From assembly GCA_033030425.1 (NCBI GenBank), contig JAUFSD010000008.1, positions 682,001 through 746,000 on the forward strand: a stretch of 64,000 nucleotides of DNA. The letters are read 5' to 3'. Shown here one piece after another: positions 36,259-48,578 of this stretch. Each line of letters opens with the position of its first letter. Positions within the stretch are counted from its first letter, which is position 1. The stretch is from Verpa conica. Its lineage: Eukaryota > Ascomycota > Pezizomycetes > Pezizales > Morchellaceae. A program made the position numbers and the translations under genes. The notes under the pieces were generated by a model, which worked only from the letters and a program-made list of their open reading frames with translations, made no database searches and was not told the origin of the DNA.

Positions 36259-39200
36259 TTACCTAGACTTACTTCCAAGTAACGCTTTTTTCTTCTGTTG
36301 GTTGACATATTTACCAACATCGTCTGCGAAATTTGCTGACGACTCTCCCAGTTTATCCATACTATCACCTACGATATTCAATTTCTCGGTACGCTCCTGT
36401 ATCTGCCTGCTCATGCTCGCAAATATGCCCTCGTCTTGTCTCCCAGAACTACTAACTTGGTTTCCGGCCCGTGCATCGAGACGTGCTTGCTTCTCCTCGG
36501 CACGTATCTGCTCGATCATTTTTTTCGACATAGGACGTTCAGGGCCACCAACTGTAGATGTTTATTAGTTACTAAGGCGAAGAAGTATTGATATAGTGAT
36601 AGATCCATACTCAAGAGATCAAGATCTGCAGGTGTGACGTGTTGTGTCCCAGAGATCCACTGGAAGTTTGATATTGTTGGGCGAGGTGGGACTGGAGCTT
36701 CTGGGTTATAAAGCACATCTTTTGGTAAGTGATCACTATGTAAAATATGTATCAGTGATTCAAGTCTCAGAATATATTGGGAATTTAAAGAAGGGAAGAC
36801 AAACAGTTTCTGTCCTTTCCCCCACATGTAAAGTAGCAAGCACTCTGCCTGGGAAGTCCACCCGAAAATGTACCCAGAATCCGTCAGGATGGTATACTCT
36901 AGTCGCGATTTGTCGTAATAATCACCTAAATTAACTTCCCCAATTTCTTTTAACCCTGGAATCGAAAAGCTCTTCACAATACCGGTATTCATCACACAGC
37001 TCAAGCAGATACCATAGGTATCAAGTTCTGCTACAACAGCGCTCAAGCATGAGTACTCGTCCCAGGTTTTATGAGCCCCTTTTGCTGTTGGGGGCTTAAA
37101 TATCCTGGCTTCCGACTGTGTGACAGCTACGACCGTACCAGGTACTTTAATTCCTTCTCGAAGATTTGCCACTGCCTGCTGGGAGGCGTATGCATGCTTG
37201 CCAGAGTCTGAGTTTAAAGGTATTATTGACGTGACAGACCCATCTATGTGCGTCATACCCACGAAATTACAAGTAAATCCCGGGCCCTGTGGAAGGATTT
37301 TGAAAGTCGCAACTCGGCCGTGGGAAGTCCCGACGAAAAGTGCAATACTTGAAAATTCTGGAATTTGATTGTTAGGTGGGTTAATTAGTATGGCGCTATA
37401 AAGATGCTTACCATCGCCTTCCAGTGTGAGGACTCCAAATTCCAAGCACGTTGCCTTCTCTCCTTCGATAGTGTGGTCCCGACTTTTTCTGAAGCTAGCT
37501 CTTTTGCTTTCTTTTGTCAAAGAATTAAGACTCCCATGAAATATCACAGCTGGTCCCTGGAAGCCCGTTAATATAGATTGGGTCTATATTGGGGGAGTTC
37601 TAAACATACCCTCAAATCAAGTACGCAAACGTGACCAGTCTGGTAAGCCACTGCCACAAATCCAACATCGCTGCACTTCAGCTTCAGAATAGACCCGCAG
37701 TGTTGTTCTAATACACAAAGTGGTAACAGTCCCTCTCTGACAGTGGGGTCTGTTTTCGTTTTGACATCTCTAAGTCCTTCCGAGGCCACACTTGGTTCCG
37801 TCCTACTCATCGACTGTAAAGACTCATCTTCCTTAGTTCGTCCAAACCCTTTATTCCTACCCCATCTGTAAATGATTACTTCTCCAGTTTCCATCCCCAC
37901 GGCCATTTCCCCGGTCGCACCAGCCATGGAAACGCGCTCTATCTTCAGGTCCACCCCTCTTTCTAGTACCTGTCCTAGATCTACTTCCATCATATTTTCA
38001 TTTTCGATCTCATCACCGAGCCCTAGGTCCCATATTCTAACAGTCCCATCATGATGTGCAGTTTGGACAACTGTACGGTTTTCATATCGCCTTAGGGGCT
38101 TTGGATGCCCGATCCCACCAACAATTATCTCTTTATATTTTTCCCGTGATTCGACCATTCCGAGCCAGCGTTGACGGTTTATAGCCGATAAGTTTGTATG
38201 TGTAACAAATGAGTGGGACAATGAAAGCGATGGATGAAGTAATGTAGCTGGTGATAGTGGCTGGCCATCAGGGAACCGCAATGTTATCAATTCTCCGGAT
38301 GAGAGTAAGGCAATAATAGCTATAGGATCATGAGACCCAGCATAATGAGGATTTGCACGAGGGATGAGACAGAAATCGACTACATCCACATCTAGAGGGG
38401 TCGGAAGGCAACGCTGTCGCTTTGGAGATGCAAAATACTCGGAGATGATTTGGTAAGACGAAGTGAGCATATTTGGAGTAGGCCCTAGATCCCATAATGT
38501 CATACCCTTTACAGGCATCGAGGGCGGGTTTCCACCAGCTATCAGAATACTAGTTTCATCAGGGTTATTTGTAGAACACCAGGAAACTTTAAACAATGGC
38601 TGTCTAATAGAAATTGTATCTCCAGTGTCACCAAACATACCCGAACCTGCTGGTGTACCGGGGAGATGAATATATGAGTCTTGGGTAGTTCTTGACTGCA
38701 CGATCCTCCCGTCCTTTGGATCCCAGATAACTAGACATGAATCATCATGAGTCGTGCAAATAAAGGATCCTGTAGGGTGCCACAAAGCCTCTAAAAGGCG
38801 GGGTCGGCGTAGGGTACTGATAATGCTATGTTCTGAATCAGCTCCTGGAGCTCCTGGTGGCAATTCAAATTGGAGGAAATGTATCGCTTTTTCTTGTTTC
38901 ATGGAAAAGATCGCTGCGCCTTCCAGGTACCCAATCAAAAGAGTCCCTACATCACGAGGATGCAAAGCTAATGATACAACTGGGAGGAATTTTGCTTTAG
39001 GCGATCTTTCCCTCCAAAGGCTTGGAATTCGAAACGGCGATAGAAGCTCTCTGTCAAGATCATAGACCACCACATCTCCATTTTCTAGCCCCAGAAAGAC
39101 CCAGTCTAGCGATGGATCGGTTAAGATCGAGCTCACGGCTCCTGGCGGGGAGTATCTGACCCCCTCAGCAGCGCCCGGGTCTCTCATATCATAGATATTT

Positions 39201-39566
39201 AACTCGCTCCTGTTGTCTATAACCACAACCTTCGAATCACAAAGCTTTAGAAATTTGATACTCGATTTCCTCTGTAGTGTGAAGACGACGTGGACTCGTT
39301 TCTGGCCAAAGATGTGGATTTTCCCAGGAGAATCTGTTGTTTCATTTGTCCCGACTACGAGAAGTGATTGTATGGGGTCATAGGCAAGAGCAGATATCGA
39401 GGAGTTGATGCCATATTTTGCGACCTATTGAACGCGTAAGTTAGTAGATTACCGAGCTAAGTTACAAGTGCTAGCAAACCTCGTCAATAACGAATAGGTC
39501 CTGGGCAGCGAGACCCCCGGTAAAGTCGCGCTGAATCCCTGCCTGCTTAGACCTTAAGAACTCCAT
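36259..39566 (-). CDS. SRO7: Tomosyn / Lgl family exocytosis regulator (Sro7-like)
   Basis: Four exons: 39566-39480, 39424-37610, 37556-36611 and 36551-36259, giving 1046 residues. The N-terminus (MEFLRSKQAGIQRDFTGGL) and the following FVIDEVAKYGINSSISALAYDP are typical of the Lgl/tomosyn family. Residues about 30-950 are WD40-like repeats forming two beta-propellers (for example VQTAHHDGTVRIWDLGLG). The C-terminal exon encodes a SNARE-like helix (FASMSRQIQERTEKLNIVGD and following), as in tomosyn. These proteins bind the plasma-membrane t-SNARE Sec9 and the Rab Sec4 and regulate polarised exocytosis. Intron 3 was placed so that the preceding DLL joins GGPERP; reading straight through gives a stop. 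Confidence 0.9.
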
Positions 39567-41335
39567 GATAGGCCGTCAAAGCTGAGAGACCTTAGTGTTC
39601 TAGAGTAGATGAAGCCTAAAATGCTGTGAACTGAGTTGTGGGGTTCTTTCCAAGGCTTGGCAGTGACGTCGTAGCTGCTTTTGATACCTAGTAATCACTT
39701 GGCCGGGTAACCCCAAATACTCAGAAAAGGGAGGCAGCGAGCTAGTAAGAATGAATAACTCCACAACCAAATATACTCAATATTGCAGGTATTAAGAGAG
39801 TATCTTGAGCATACTACATTTCTTTTATTATTATCTTACAAAAATGGACTTAGATATCTTACTTTGATCACTCAGGCTTATAGTTTCATTTGATAGTATT
39901 TGCTCATCTTTTAGCTGTTTTTTTTTTGGATCAGCTGTAAAGTGGGTTGTGTTGCTACGCAAATGTCCAGGTATTTTTGCTACCCGACAATATAGACAGG
40001 ATAGTGGTCTCATATTTTCAATTGCCGTACTAAAATAGGTTAGAGACCTATTTAAGAAGATTGTTAGTAGGAATCTCATAACTTATATTCAGGAGCTAGT
40101 CTTTCTATGTTATATGTTATCTGTGTAAAGCGGCGGGTTCTATACACGACTGGGTTGGCAATAAGTGAGCAAATGATGGGGTATTGCTTGGGTAAAGGGT
40201 TAAGTAATTTATTTCGTGTTTAAGGTGTAGTGATTAATAAAAAATGTACTACATGTATGTAAGAGTAGAAGATCTTCAGGGCAGTGACTATTTCTTTACT
40301 AGCCTGATCCTTAATTTATGAAGGGGAGTCCCAGCATCACAAAGTACCAACCGACCCATTTCGTGGCTGTCATTTGTGAGAGGTAGACTTATCGGCGCGG
40401 GGGCAGAAAGGGCTTCTGGGTTTAGGGGTGCTTGGCAACGACTTTGACCAAGGTGAAGACTACATGTACCTTCTAGATCTTATGAATAAACATTATAAAA
40501 TTAGTCGTTAAATAGATTCCCTATAATAGTTTAGAGGCTGGGAAAATCTCGACGTACTATTACTCAAATATTTCTTCATCCTGAAGGGCCATGATGCTAA
40601 TGGATCTTGCCTTACAAAGACATACAATCATAACCTACATTTACATGTAATTTTGCCAGAGCCCGACGAAGTAAGCGGATGCACCTCGACTAGTTCAGGA
40701 GGCAAGAAGTTTGGGCTAAGTGTTTTGGAAGCCCCTTAGAAGATGAATTATATTTAAGACTCAACCATTGTTAGTAAATTAACCCTTAGAGGATGATACG
40801 CGCGATATAAATGATTGGGAATGGAGCTATTGGTCTATAGTGAAGAAGAGGTCATCTATGAGATTTTTTTATTTTCACACGTCATTCATATACAGTAAAA
40901 TTTAGTAACTTATTTTACTAGGGGCCCCTTATGAAAGGATATTTTAAGGGAAGGATTACATAAACACATCGATTCTTTAGTTTTTGGGATAGAATCGGCT
41001 GGGTTGAATAAAGAGATTTAAACGCCGTATGTAGGATACCATTCAACCTTTATCGCTAAAAAAATAAATAAAGCAAGACAAAAGATAGCCCCTCCCACAA
41101 TACAAGAAAAAAAAGAATCCATCCCAGGCCAACGCAATAGCTGGTCTATTTTTATATAAAACTAATAGACAGAGAAAGAGTCGAATTTTATAGCAAACCT
41201 TTCCCGTATGCCCCTACCAGGCCGAGTAGTACATCTATCATATCGTATAAAAAGCACTATGCGTATTTTCTATCATAGAACCATGCCTCATTATACGAGT
41301 GAATAGATAGACTAACACTCGATATTGGAGGGAAA
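39567..41335. other. AT-rich gap between tomosyn and ASF1
   Basis: About 1.8 kb. The first 200 bases upstream of the tomosyn ATG are the likely promoter. TACATGTA occurs three times within 400 bases (40250, 40461, 40642). The minus-strand frame at 39831-40079 has a CLYC...H pattern but is isolated and AT-rich, so I do not call it. The last 300 bases are probably the ASF1 3' untranslated region. Confidence 0.5.
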
Positions 41336-42397
41336 TTAAGCAACAACATGTGAGGCTGACGGTGGGGGGTGACTTCCGGATCCCTCGCCAGTCTTTCCAG
41401 GAGCAGGGGCATCATCGACCATGGCATCGTCCTCGTCCTCACCGCCTTCCTCCTCTTCATCTTCCTCGCCGCTACTCTCGGCCTCTAGGTCCTCAGAACC
41501 ATCATCGGAGACTTCATCAATCTCTTTTCCAGCAGGCACAGCAGGACCAGCGGTATCTTCGGCTCCACCCATCTCAACGTCCATCTCATCACCAACTTCG
41601 GCATCTTCACCTTCAACCTCTTCAGCAGCTTCGAGCTCTGCTTCTTCAGCGCCGTAGGTATCTGCATCATCTTCGGCTTCGTCTGCTTCGGGCTGGTCTG
41701 GGGGAAATTCTGGTGGAGCAGAATCCTCGGAATCCCTGTATAAGACAAGGCGATATATCAGCACTATGAATATACTCTAAAGAATTGGGGAAGATAAACT
41801 AACCACTTGATTGCAAATCTAGTTACCCTCGGCTTCTCTTCTAAGAGTTTCCTGACAATTCTATCGATCTGGACTTGCTTCGGTGGCTCATTGATTAACT
41901 CTTCCGAATCGTACTCGTTGCTCACATAGTATCCGACGCGGACAAACTCGCGGCCATCATAAGAACAAGTGAGGAGTACAACGGTGACTCCAAGGATCTC
42001 AGAGCTAGGGAGCTTGGCGAAATTTGGGGGCTCGGCTTCAAAGACAAACTTGTTGACACCTACGGGGATGGGACCGACAAGGAGGGAATCGAGCTCCTGG
42101 TCGTGTTCGGTTCTGCGGTACACGGAATATGTGAGTTGGGATTTTGAAGAAATTTTTGCAGAGGAGCTAGGGTTAGCCTACGAGTTGGCAGATCCAACAT
42201 AAGTGAGCTTCCATTCAAGATCTATTATCAAATCAGGCATTGATTAGCAGGAGCAAAAAATTAGGCAATCGTAAAAGTTAGATTTTACCTTTTGTGAGGC
42301 TCTCGAGACACTCGAATGTGATCTCGAATTGATACTTATCTGTGGCTTTAGCAGGGTTATTGAGTACGTTGACTCCGAGAAGCGAGACGACAGACAT
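41336..42397 (-). CDS. ASF1: Histone H3-H4 chaperone Asf1
   Basis: Four exons: 42397-42289, 42221-42182, 42112-41804 and 41735-41336, giving 285 residues. The core (residues 1-152) is the conserved immunoglobulin-like fold: [84 protein letters not shown] and [26 protein letters not shown] are each recognisable. The rest is an acidic tail dominated by Glu and Asp, as in fungal Asf1. It hands H3-H4 dimers to CAF-1 and HIRA and works in replication-coupled and -independent nucleosome assembly. Exon 2 is just 40 nt and is fixed by the split codons on both sides. Confidence 0.96.
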
Positions 42398-44412
42398 GGT
42401 GGAAAGAGCTCTTCAGCGGGGTAGAATTAAGTTAGAGTGGGGTGATAGAGGGATTAATCAAGGGTATCTTGGGGTATGGGATGAACACAGATGAAGATGA
42501 AGAGAAACTGGGTTTGGAGGGGAAGGAGAGATGAAACTAAGGGAGACGAGGTGGAGGACAGGATGTTATTTTGAAGGGGAGAAGAGGAGAGAGAGAAACG
42601 GCCAGGCAGACGAATCGCGGAAATGTTTTGATTAACGCGTTGGCGCCAAAGCAGGGGTTGCCGTTGCGCAACCCCACTAGCAACGCTTTGGGGGGCGGCC
42701 ACCTACAACGCAATCTGGATCCTCTTTGAAACTACATACCACCAGAAGCAAGCATCTGCATGGAACTGCATATGTCTTAGTGCTATGAATACTGCAGGCT
42801 ACAGAAGCTCTTATCCTGTGGCTTTTGAATCAGAAAAAACTTGTTTCAATACTAATGTACTTCAAGAACTGTAGCTAGCCTGAGCGACGGTCTATAGTGG
42901 ATGCCGTAATAGTTCAAGGTGGTAACAATCTTAGCCTATGACTTTGTTTAAGATAGTCTACGTCGGGGTTTCTAACCAGTCTCCCCGACGTGAGCTCACA
43001 TATTGTAGTATCAGTGATTATTCTACATGTGAGGACGGTATATCTAATGTGATATTTCTAGTGCTTTACAGATACTATCTTAGGTTTATTTACTAAATGT
43101 ATATGCGTATTGGTACATGTATATAACGCCTGAGCTGATTCAAGAAGCCTACCCTAAAAATATTTTCAGTTTCTTAGAGAACCTAAATGTAAAATCTCTT
43201 GCATACGATAAGATATTTGAGAAAGATACTCTATCTAAAAAGTTCCATATAGTTAAAGAAACCCTTGAATACTATGTAGTACGTACATGTAGCTTTTAGA
43301 TTAAACCTTAAGCAGGTCATAGGTTTGTATAGCGAAGGATGGGTCGAACTCATATGCAGTTACATGTAACTTTCTATTGGAGACGTCCTCTAGCAAGAAT
43401 TTCTTAAAGCACAGTCTAGGTTTATTATAACTATTAAGAAGTGTATGTTGACAAAACCCCGAGGCAACTGGTACTTATTATAGGTGTGTAGAATTATAGG
43501 AGTTGTCTCTAGTAGTTTCATCGTAAGAAATATTAACCCACGAGGTCGATTTTCGGCTGTCTTTCTCATAGAATGATAGCCGTAGAAGGATCAAACATGA
43601 AAGCTGGGTTTCTGGAAATCAAGCAGTCGTCTGTGGGATACTTTCATGCAAACTACATGCTTAGACTTAATACGGTGCACCGAGATAATAACATACCCCA
43701 ACCCTAAAATTAGGGGTTGGGTGGTGCAATAATCAACCAATAAGATCTCAGATACTCGACCCTCAAGATGTGTGGTCTTGACTGGCAGATGTTTTGTAGG
43801 ACTAAAATTTCGGATAATTAATTACTCGTGTTGGGAGTTCAAAGGTATTCGGTACTCGGTGGAGAGGGCCTGGAAGAAGGGTACAATATGAATCCAGGCA
43901 TCATTTCAAACTTCCACCGATCCTAAAACAGAAAAAAAAATTAAAATGTTCAAAAGACAGATATCGAAGCTCAAGGAAAGCAATATAACACCGCAAAGTC
44001 TTAGCGACAACTCAAATTTTCTTCACATAGACCTCTTAAAATTGTTCTGGTTCTTTTGAAATCTTGGGCTGTATATTCACGTTGGTAGTACCGTATAAAA
44101 CTACTAAAAATTAATATACTGGCGCATTATTACTTGTGGTCTGTGGAAAAGTTTTTGTTGGTTGGAAGGCCGGGTAGGGGTTATTATGGTATATAAATTC
44201 ATCTATAGTTTAGTTAGCTGTAGGTAGAGTTCTGATTTCTTGTAATTAGTGGGTCTGCATAATCCAATTAAAAGCCTATTCTATTATCGGCAAGAATTTA
44301 TAAATAGTAATTTTACATACAGTCAAAAAATAATGAGTATATACGCCTCGTGAAGAAACCTAGACGTTGAATTAAACAATTCTAACCTAACTAGGACCCA
44401 CTGCTAAATTGT
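42398..44412. other. ASF1 upstream region and AT-rich gap
   Basis: Up to about 42720 the sequence is GC-richer and is likely the ASF1 promoter. A 9-bp perfect hairpin lies at 42960-42991. From 43000 to 44400 the DNA is AT-rich with dense stops; TACATGTA occurs at 43114, 43284 and 43361. The frame at 43117-43299 overlaps two of these palindromes and has no recognisable content. Confidence 0.5.
42960..42991. repeat. Perfect 9-bp hairpin with 14-nt loop
   Basis: ACGTCGGGG at 42960-42968 pairs with CCCCGACGT at 42983-42991. It is a strong GC-rich stem in an AT-rich gap about 560 bases upstream of ASF1. No function can be assigned from sequence. Confidence 0.6.
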
Positions 44413-45764
44413 ATGCCAAGCCCACATAAAACAGGCGTCATCCAAGACCTCAAACATTCAACCCCGATAACAAAGTCCGAAACACCTCCAACGGACCACA
44501 AAAAAACCCAAACCGGCCACAACCCTAAAATGGTCAAGAAAAACCACAATAACCACTCCAAAGGTAAGGACCGGTACCGCAACAACCCTCGCGGCGGAAA
44601 AAAAGGCGAAGACGGCGAGCCCATCACAAAGCCCGCTTTCAAAGGTCCCCTACCCCCGCAATTCCACCATACAGGATAAATAGCTAACAGCCCCTCAGCC
44701 GCTGCCTGGGATCTTGGCCATTGCGACCCTGAGCGTTGCTCGGGCAAGAAACTAATACGACAAGGCCTCATGCGTGACCTCCCCATTGGGCGAAAATTCA
44801 GCGGTGTAGTAATAACGTACTGCACCCTATCTGATCTCTCTTAGTACACAATCGTTGACTAGCTGCCTGAGGCAGGCCAAATGGTAAATCCCCCGTCTCA
44901 AACGCCGATAAAAACCTCCTTGAAGAGTTCGGTGCGGCGGTAGTTGAGTGCTCATGGGCCCGCATCGATGAAGTCCCGTTCTCGAAAATCGGTGGTCGGT
45001 GTGAGCGGTTGTTACCGTACCTTGTCGCTGCGAATTCGGTAAACTATGGGAAGCCGTGGAGACTGAATTGTGTAGAGGCGCTTGCAGCTTGCTTTGCGAT
45101 TATGGGACATTCGGGTTGGGCGGAAGAGATACTGAGACCTTTTTCGTACGGGGAGGAGTTTATGAGGATGAATGGGGAGCTGTTAGAGAGGTATGCAAAG
45201 TGCGAAGATTCCGAGGCCATAGGAAAGTGTCAGGAGGAGTGGTTGAAGCAGTTGGATAAAGAATATGAAGAGAGTAGAGCGAACAAGGGGGCCGATTTGG
45301 AGGGGTGGGGTGGGGGGAATTTGAATAGGGTACCAGCACAGGGAAAGAAGAAGGTAGATAGTGATGAAGATGAAGATGAAGAGGACGAGGAGGAGGAGGA
45401 GGAAGACTACCAAGTACAGGCCGAGAGAAACGTTGAGATGCCTCCATCAGACGATGAAGATGAAGATGAATACCAGGAGTACCTTCGCCAGAAGGTCCTC
45501 GCATCGAAAACATTCGCCAACCCCATATCAATAAAGTCAACAAAACAACACATAGAACATACACATGAAGAACTTAGCCACAGCGATGAAGAATATGGGA
45601 GCGATCGAGATGAACACGAAGGTATTTATAATGCAGCTCCGGTAGTAGTGGAGGAAGATCTAGGCCCCTCAATAATCAGGCCGTCGAACAGTAGGCCTGA
45701 CGAGTTGACCGCCGTTTTTTCGAGAACCGTAATATCTGCACCGAAGGGGGGCTTAGGGTCTTAG
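44413..45764 (+). CDS. TSR3: 18S rRNA aminocarboxypropyltransferase Tsr3
   Basis: Three exons: 44413-44644, 44699-44816 and 44876-45764, giving 412 residues. Residues 1-77 are a basic, low-complexity lead. The conserved domain follows: WDLGHCDPERCSGKKL (the family signature), LMRDLPIGRKFSGVVITP, VSNADKNLLEEFGAAVVECSWARIDEVPF, RLLPYLVAANSVNYGKPWRLN and CVEALAACFAIMGH. The C-terminal ~170 residues are acidic (runs of Asp and Glu) and variable, as in other fungi. Tsr3 transfers the aminocarboxypropyl group of S-adenosylmethionine to the hypermodified pseudouridine of 18S rRNA during late 40S maturation. The intron ends were placed so that FK joins AAAWD and VVIT joins PNGKS. It converges with RVB1. 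Confidence 0.95.
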
Positions 45765-46190
45765 TTTAAATTTTATATATTTATATTGGAGTTGCGTTTT
45801 CCCCTAAATGTGATCCGGGTCTTAAGGTTGAGTTTTATTCGAGCACACGGGGAGATGAATATAAATTGTCCTAGACTTTACGACCCAAACCGGACCTGAG
45901 AAATCTTTAATTAATAGCAAACCTTTTCTGAGATTCTGGGGTTATGTTTTGGTTATGTGTGTGCTCAACTTTCTTATATACCCGTACGGGAATAACCTGG
46001 AGTGATATAGAAGGCGGGTTGCGTTTTTTTGAAAATATTAAGAACTTATAAGCCATTTCCACTGGAATAACACCTAGGTACTGAAAAAGACTAGTTCTCT
46101 ACCTTAAGATTAATAGTATATAAAGCACATCTATCTCTTAACACCCATCCCCAATTGATCCATTTATTATCCGGTACTCTTAAATTCTCG
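45765..46190. other. Convergent 3' spacer between TSR3 and RVB1
   Basis: About 425 AT-rich bases between convergent stop codons. I see only what would be the two 3' untranslated regions. Confidence 0.6.
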
Positions 46191-47759
<1,569 letters not shown>

Positions 47760-48578
47760 TTCCTGGTAGATAATTCTGTATGCAGGTATTGAGGGAATGA
47801 GCTGGGGTGTGGAGATTGTGATGGAACTTTAACGTTGCTGATGTGGTGTTGAGGCTCGCGTTTGTTTATCCCAAAGCGACAGGGCTGTGGTTGCCAAGAC
47901 GCCAAGACAGCAACGGGAGCAGTAACAACTGAGAATGTCACCGTGGGTCACTCGGACTTTATTGTCAATAGTAATGGGGATTTCATTAATAGCAATGCAC
48001 TCTACAGTGATGGTGAAATTACTAAAAGAGGTTTCTCACGATTAGTCTCTTGTTACCAATGTAGATAGTACTCCACACTGTGTCTATATACTCAGACCAA
48101 TGTCGATACTTTATGTGTGGCAGGTGACCTAGATGTATGGGGTCTATGACGGTATCAGCTGGTCGAAGCAGAAGATGAAGAAAGTCTTTAGGTCTTGTAC
48201 CCAAAGCCCTTAGGTGTCATCTATGGCCACTGTAACTGTAATAGCCACAAAAACAAGGTACCATCAAAACACACTGCACCTCCAACATACAGTACTACCA
48301 CCATCACCACCACCATCATCACCACCACTATCACCACCACCATTACCATCACCGTCACCGTCACCATCGGCAATAAAAGTATCACTAGTAAAGCAGTATC
48401 AGAAATATTAGTAGCGGCAGATGCAAGATAAACCACCGGGGTTTAAATTTCCAGCAGATATCTAAAATTTATACACAGCAGGAAGGGTCTCATGTGAACG
48501 GATCAATCTACAGGCAGCAGCGACTCACGAGGGGTGAATTTTTTCCGGCAGTATATTACAGCCTCAGAAGTTACTGAT
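47760..48578. promoter_or_regulatory. Divergent region between RVB1 and the 857-residue orphan
   Basis: About 820 bases between divergent starts, so it carries both promoters. It includes an imperfect CAC/CAT trinucleotide run at 48297-48368. The short frames here (such as 47862-48068 plus) resemble no protein. Confidence 0.55.
48297..48368. repeat. Imperfect (CAC/CAT)n trinucleotide repeat
   Basis: About 72 bases made almost only of ACC, ATC and CAC-type triplets, with a few GTC units at the right end. It lies about 210 bases upstream of the orphan ATG and would be polymorphic in length. The frames through it give Pro/Ser/Thr runs and are artefacts. Confidence 0.85.

Noticed and set aside
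39831..40079. A minus-strand frame with a CLYC...H pattern, perhaps a zinc-binding transposon fragment
   Set aside because: It is isolated, AT-rich, lacks a convincing zinc-knuckle spacing and has no neighbouring transposon genes or repeats.
41350..41769. A 139-codon plus-strand frame rich in His, Arg and Leu
   Set aside because: It is the antisense shadow of the ASF1 acidic tail.
42960..42991. A bacterial-type intrinsic terminator
   Set aside because: The stem is not followed by a T run, and everything else in the window is eukaryotic.
45160..45564. A 134-codon minus-strand frame with hydrophobic runs
   Set aside because: It is opposite the acidic C-terminal tail of TSR3, whose GA-rich codons produce Leu/Ser/Phe on the other strand.
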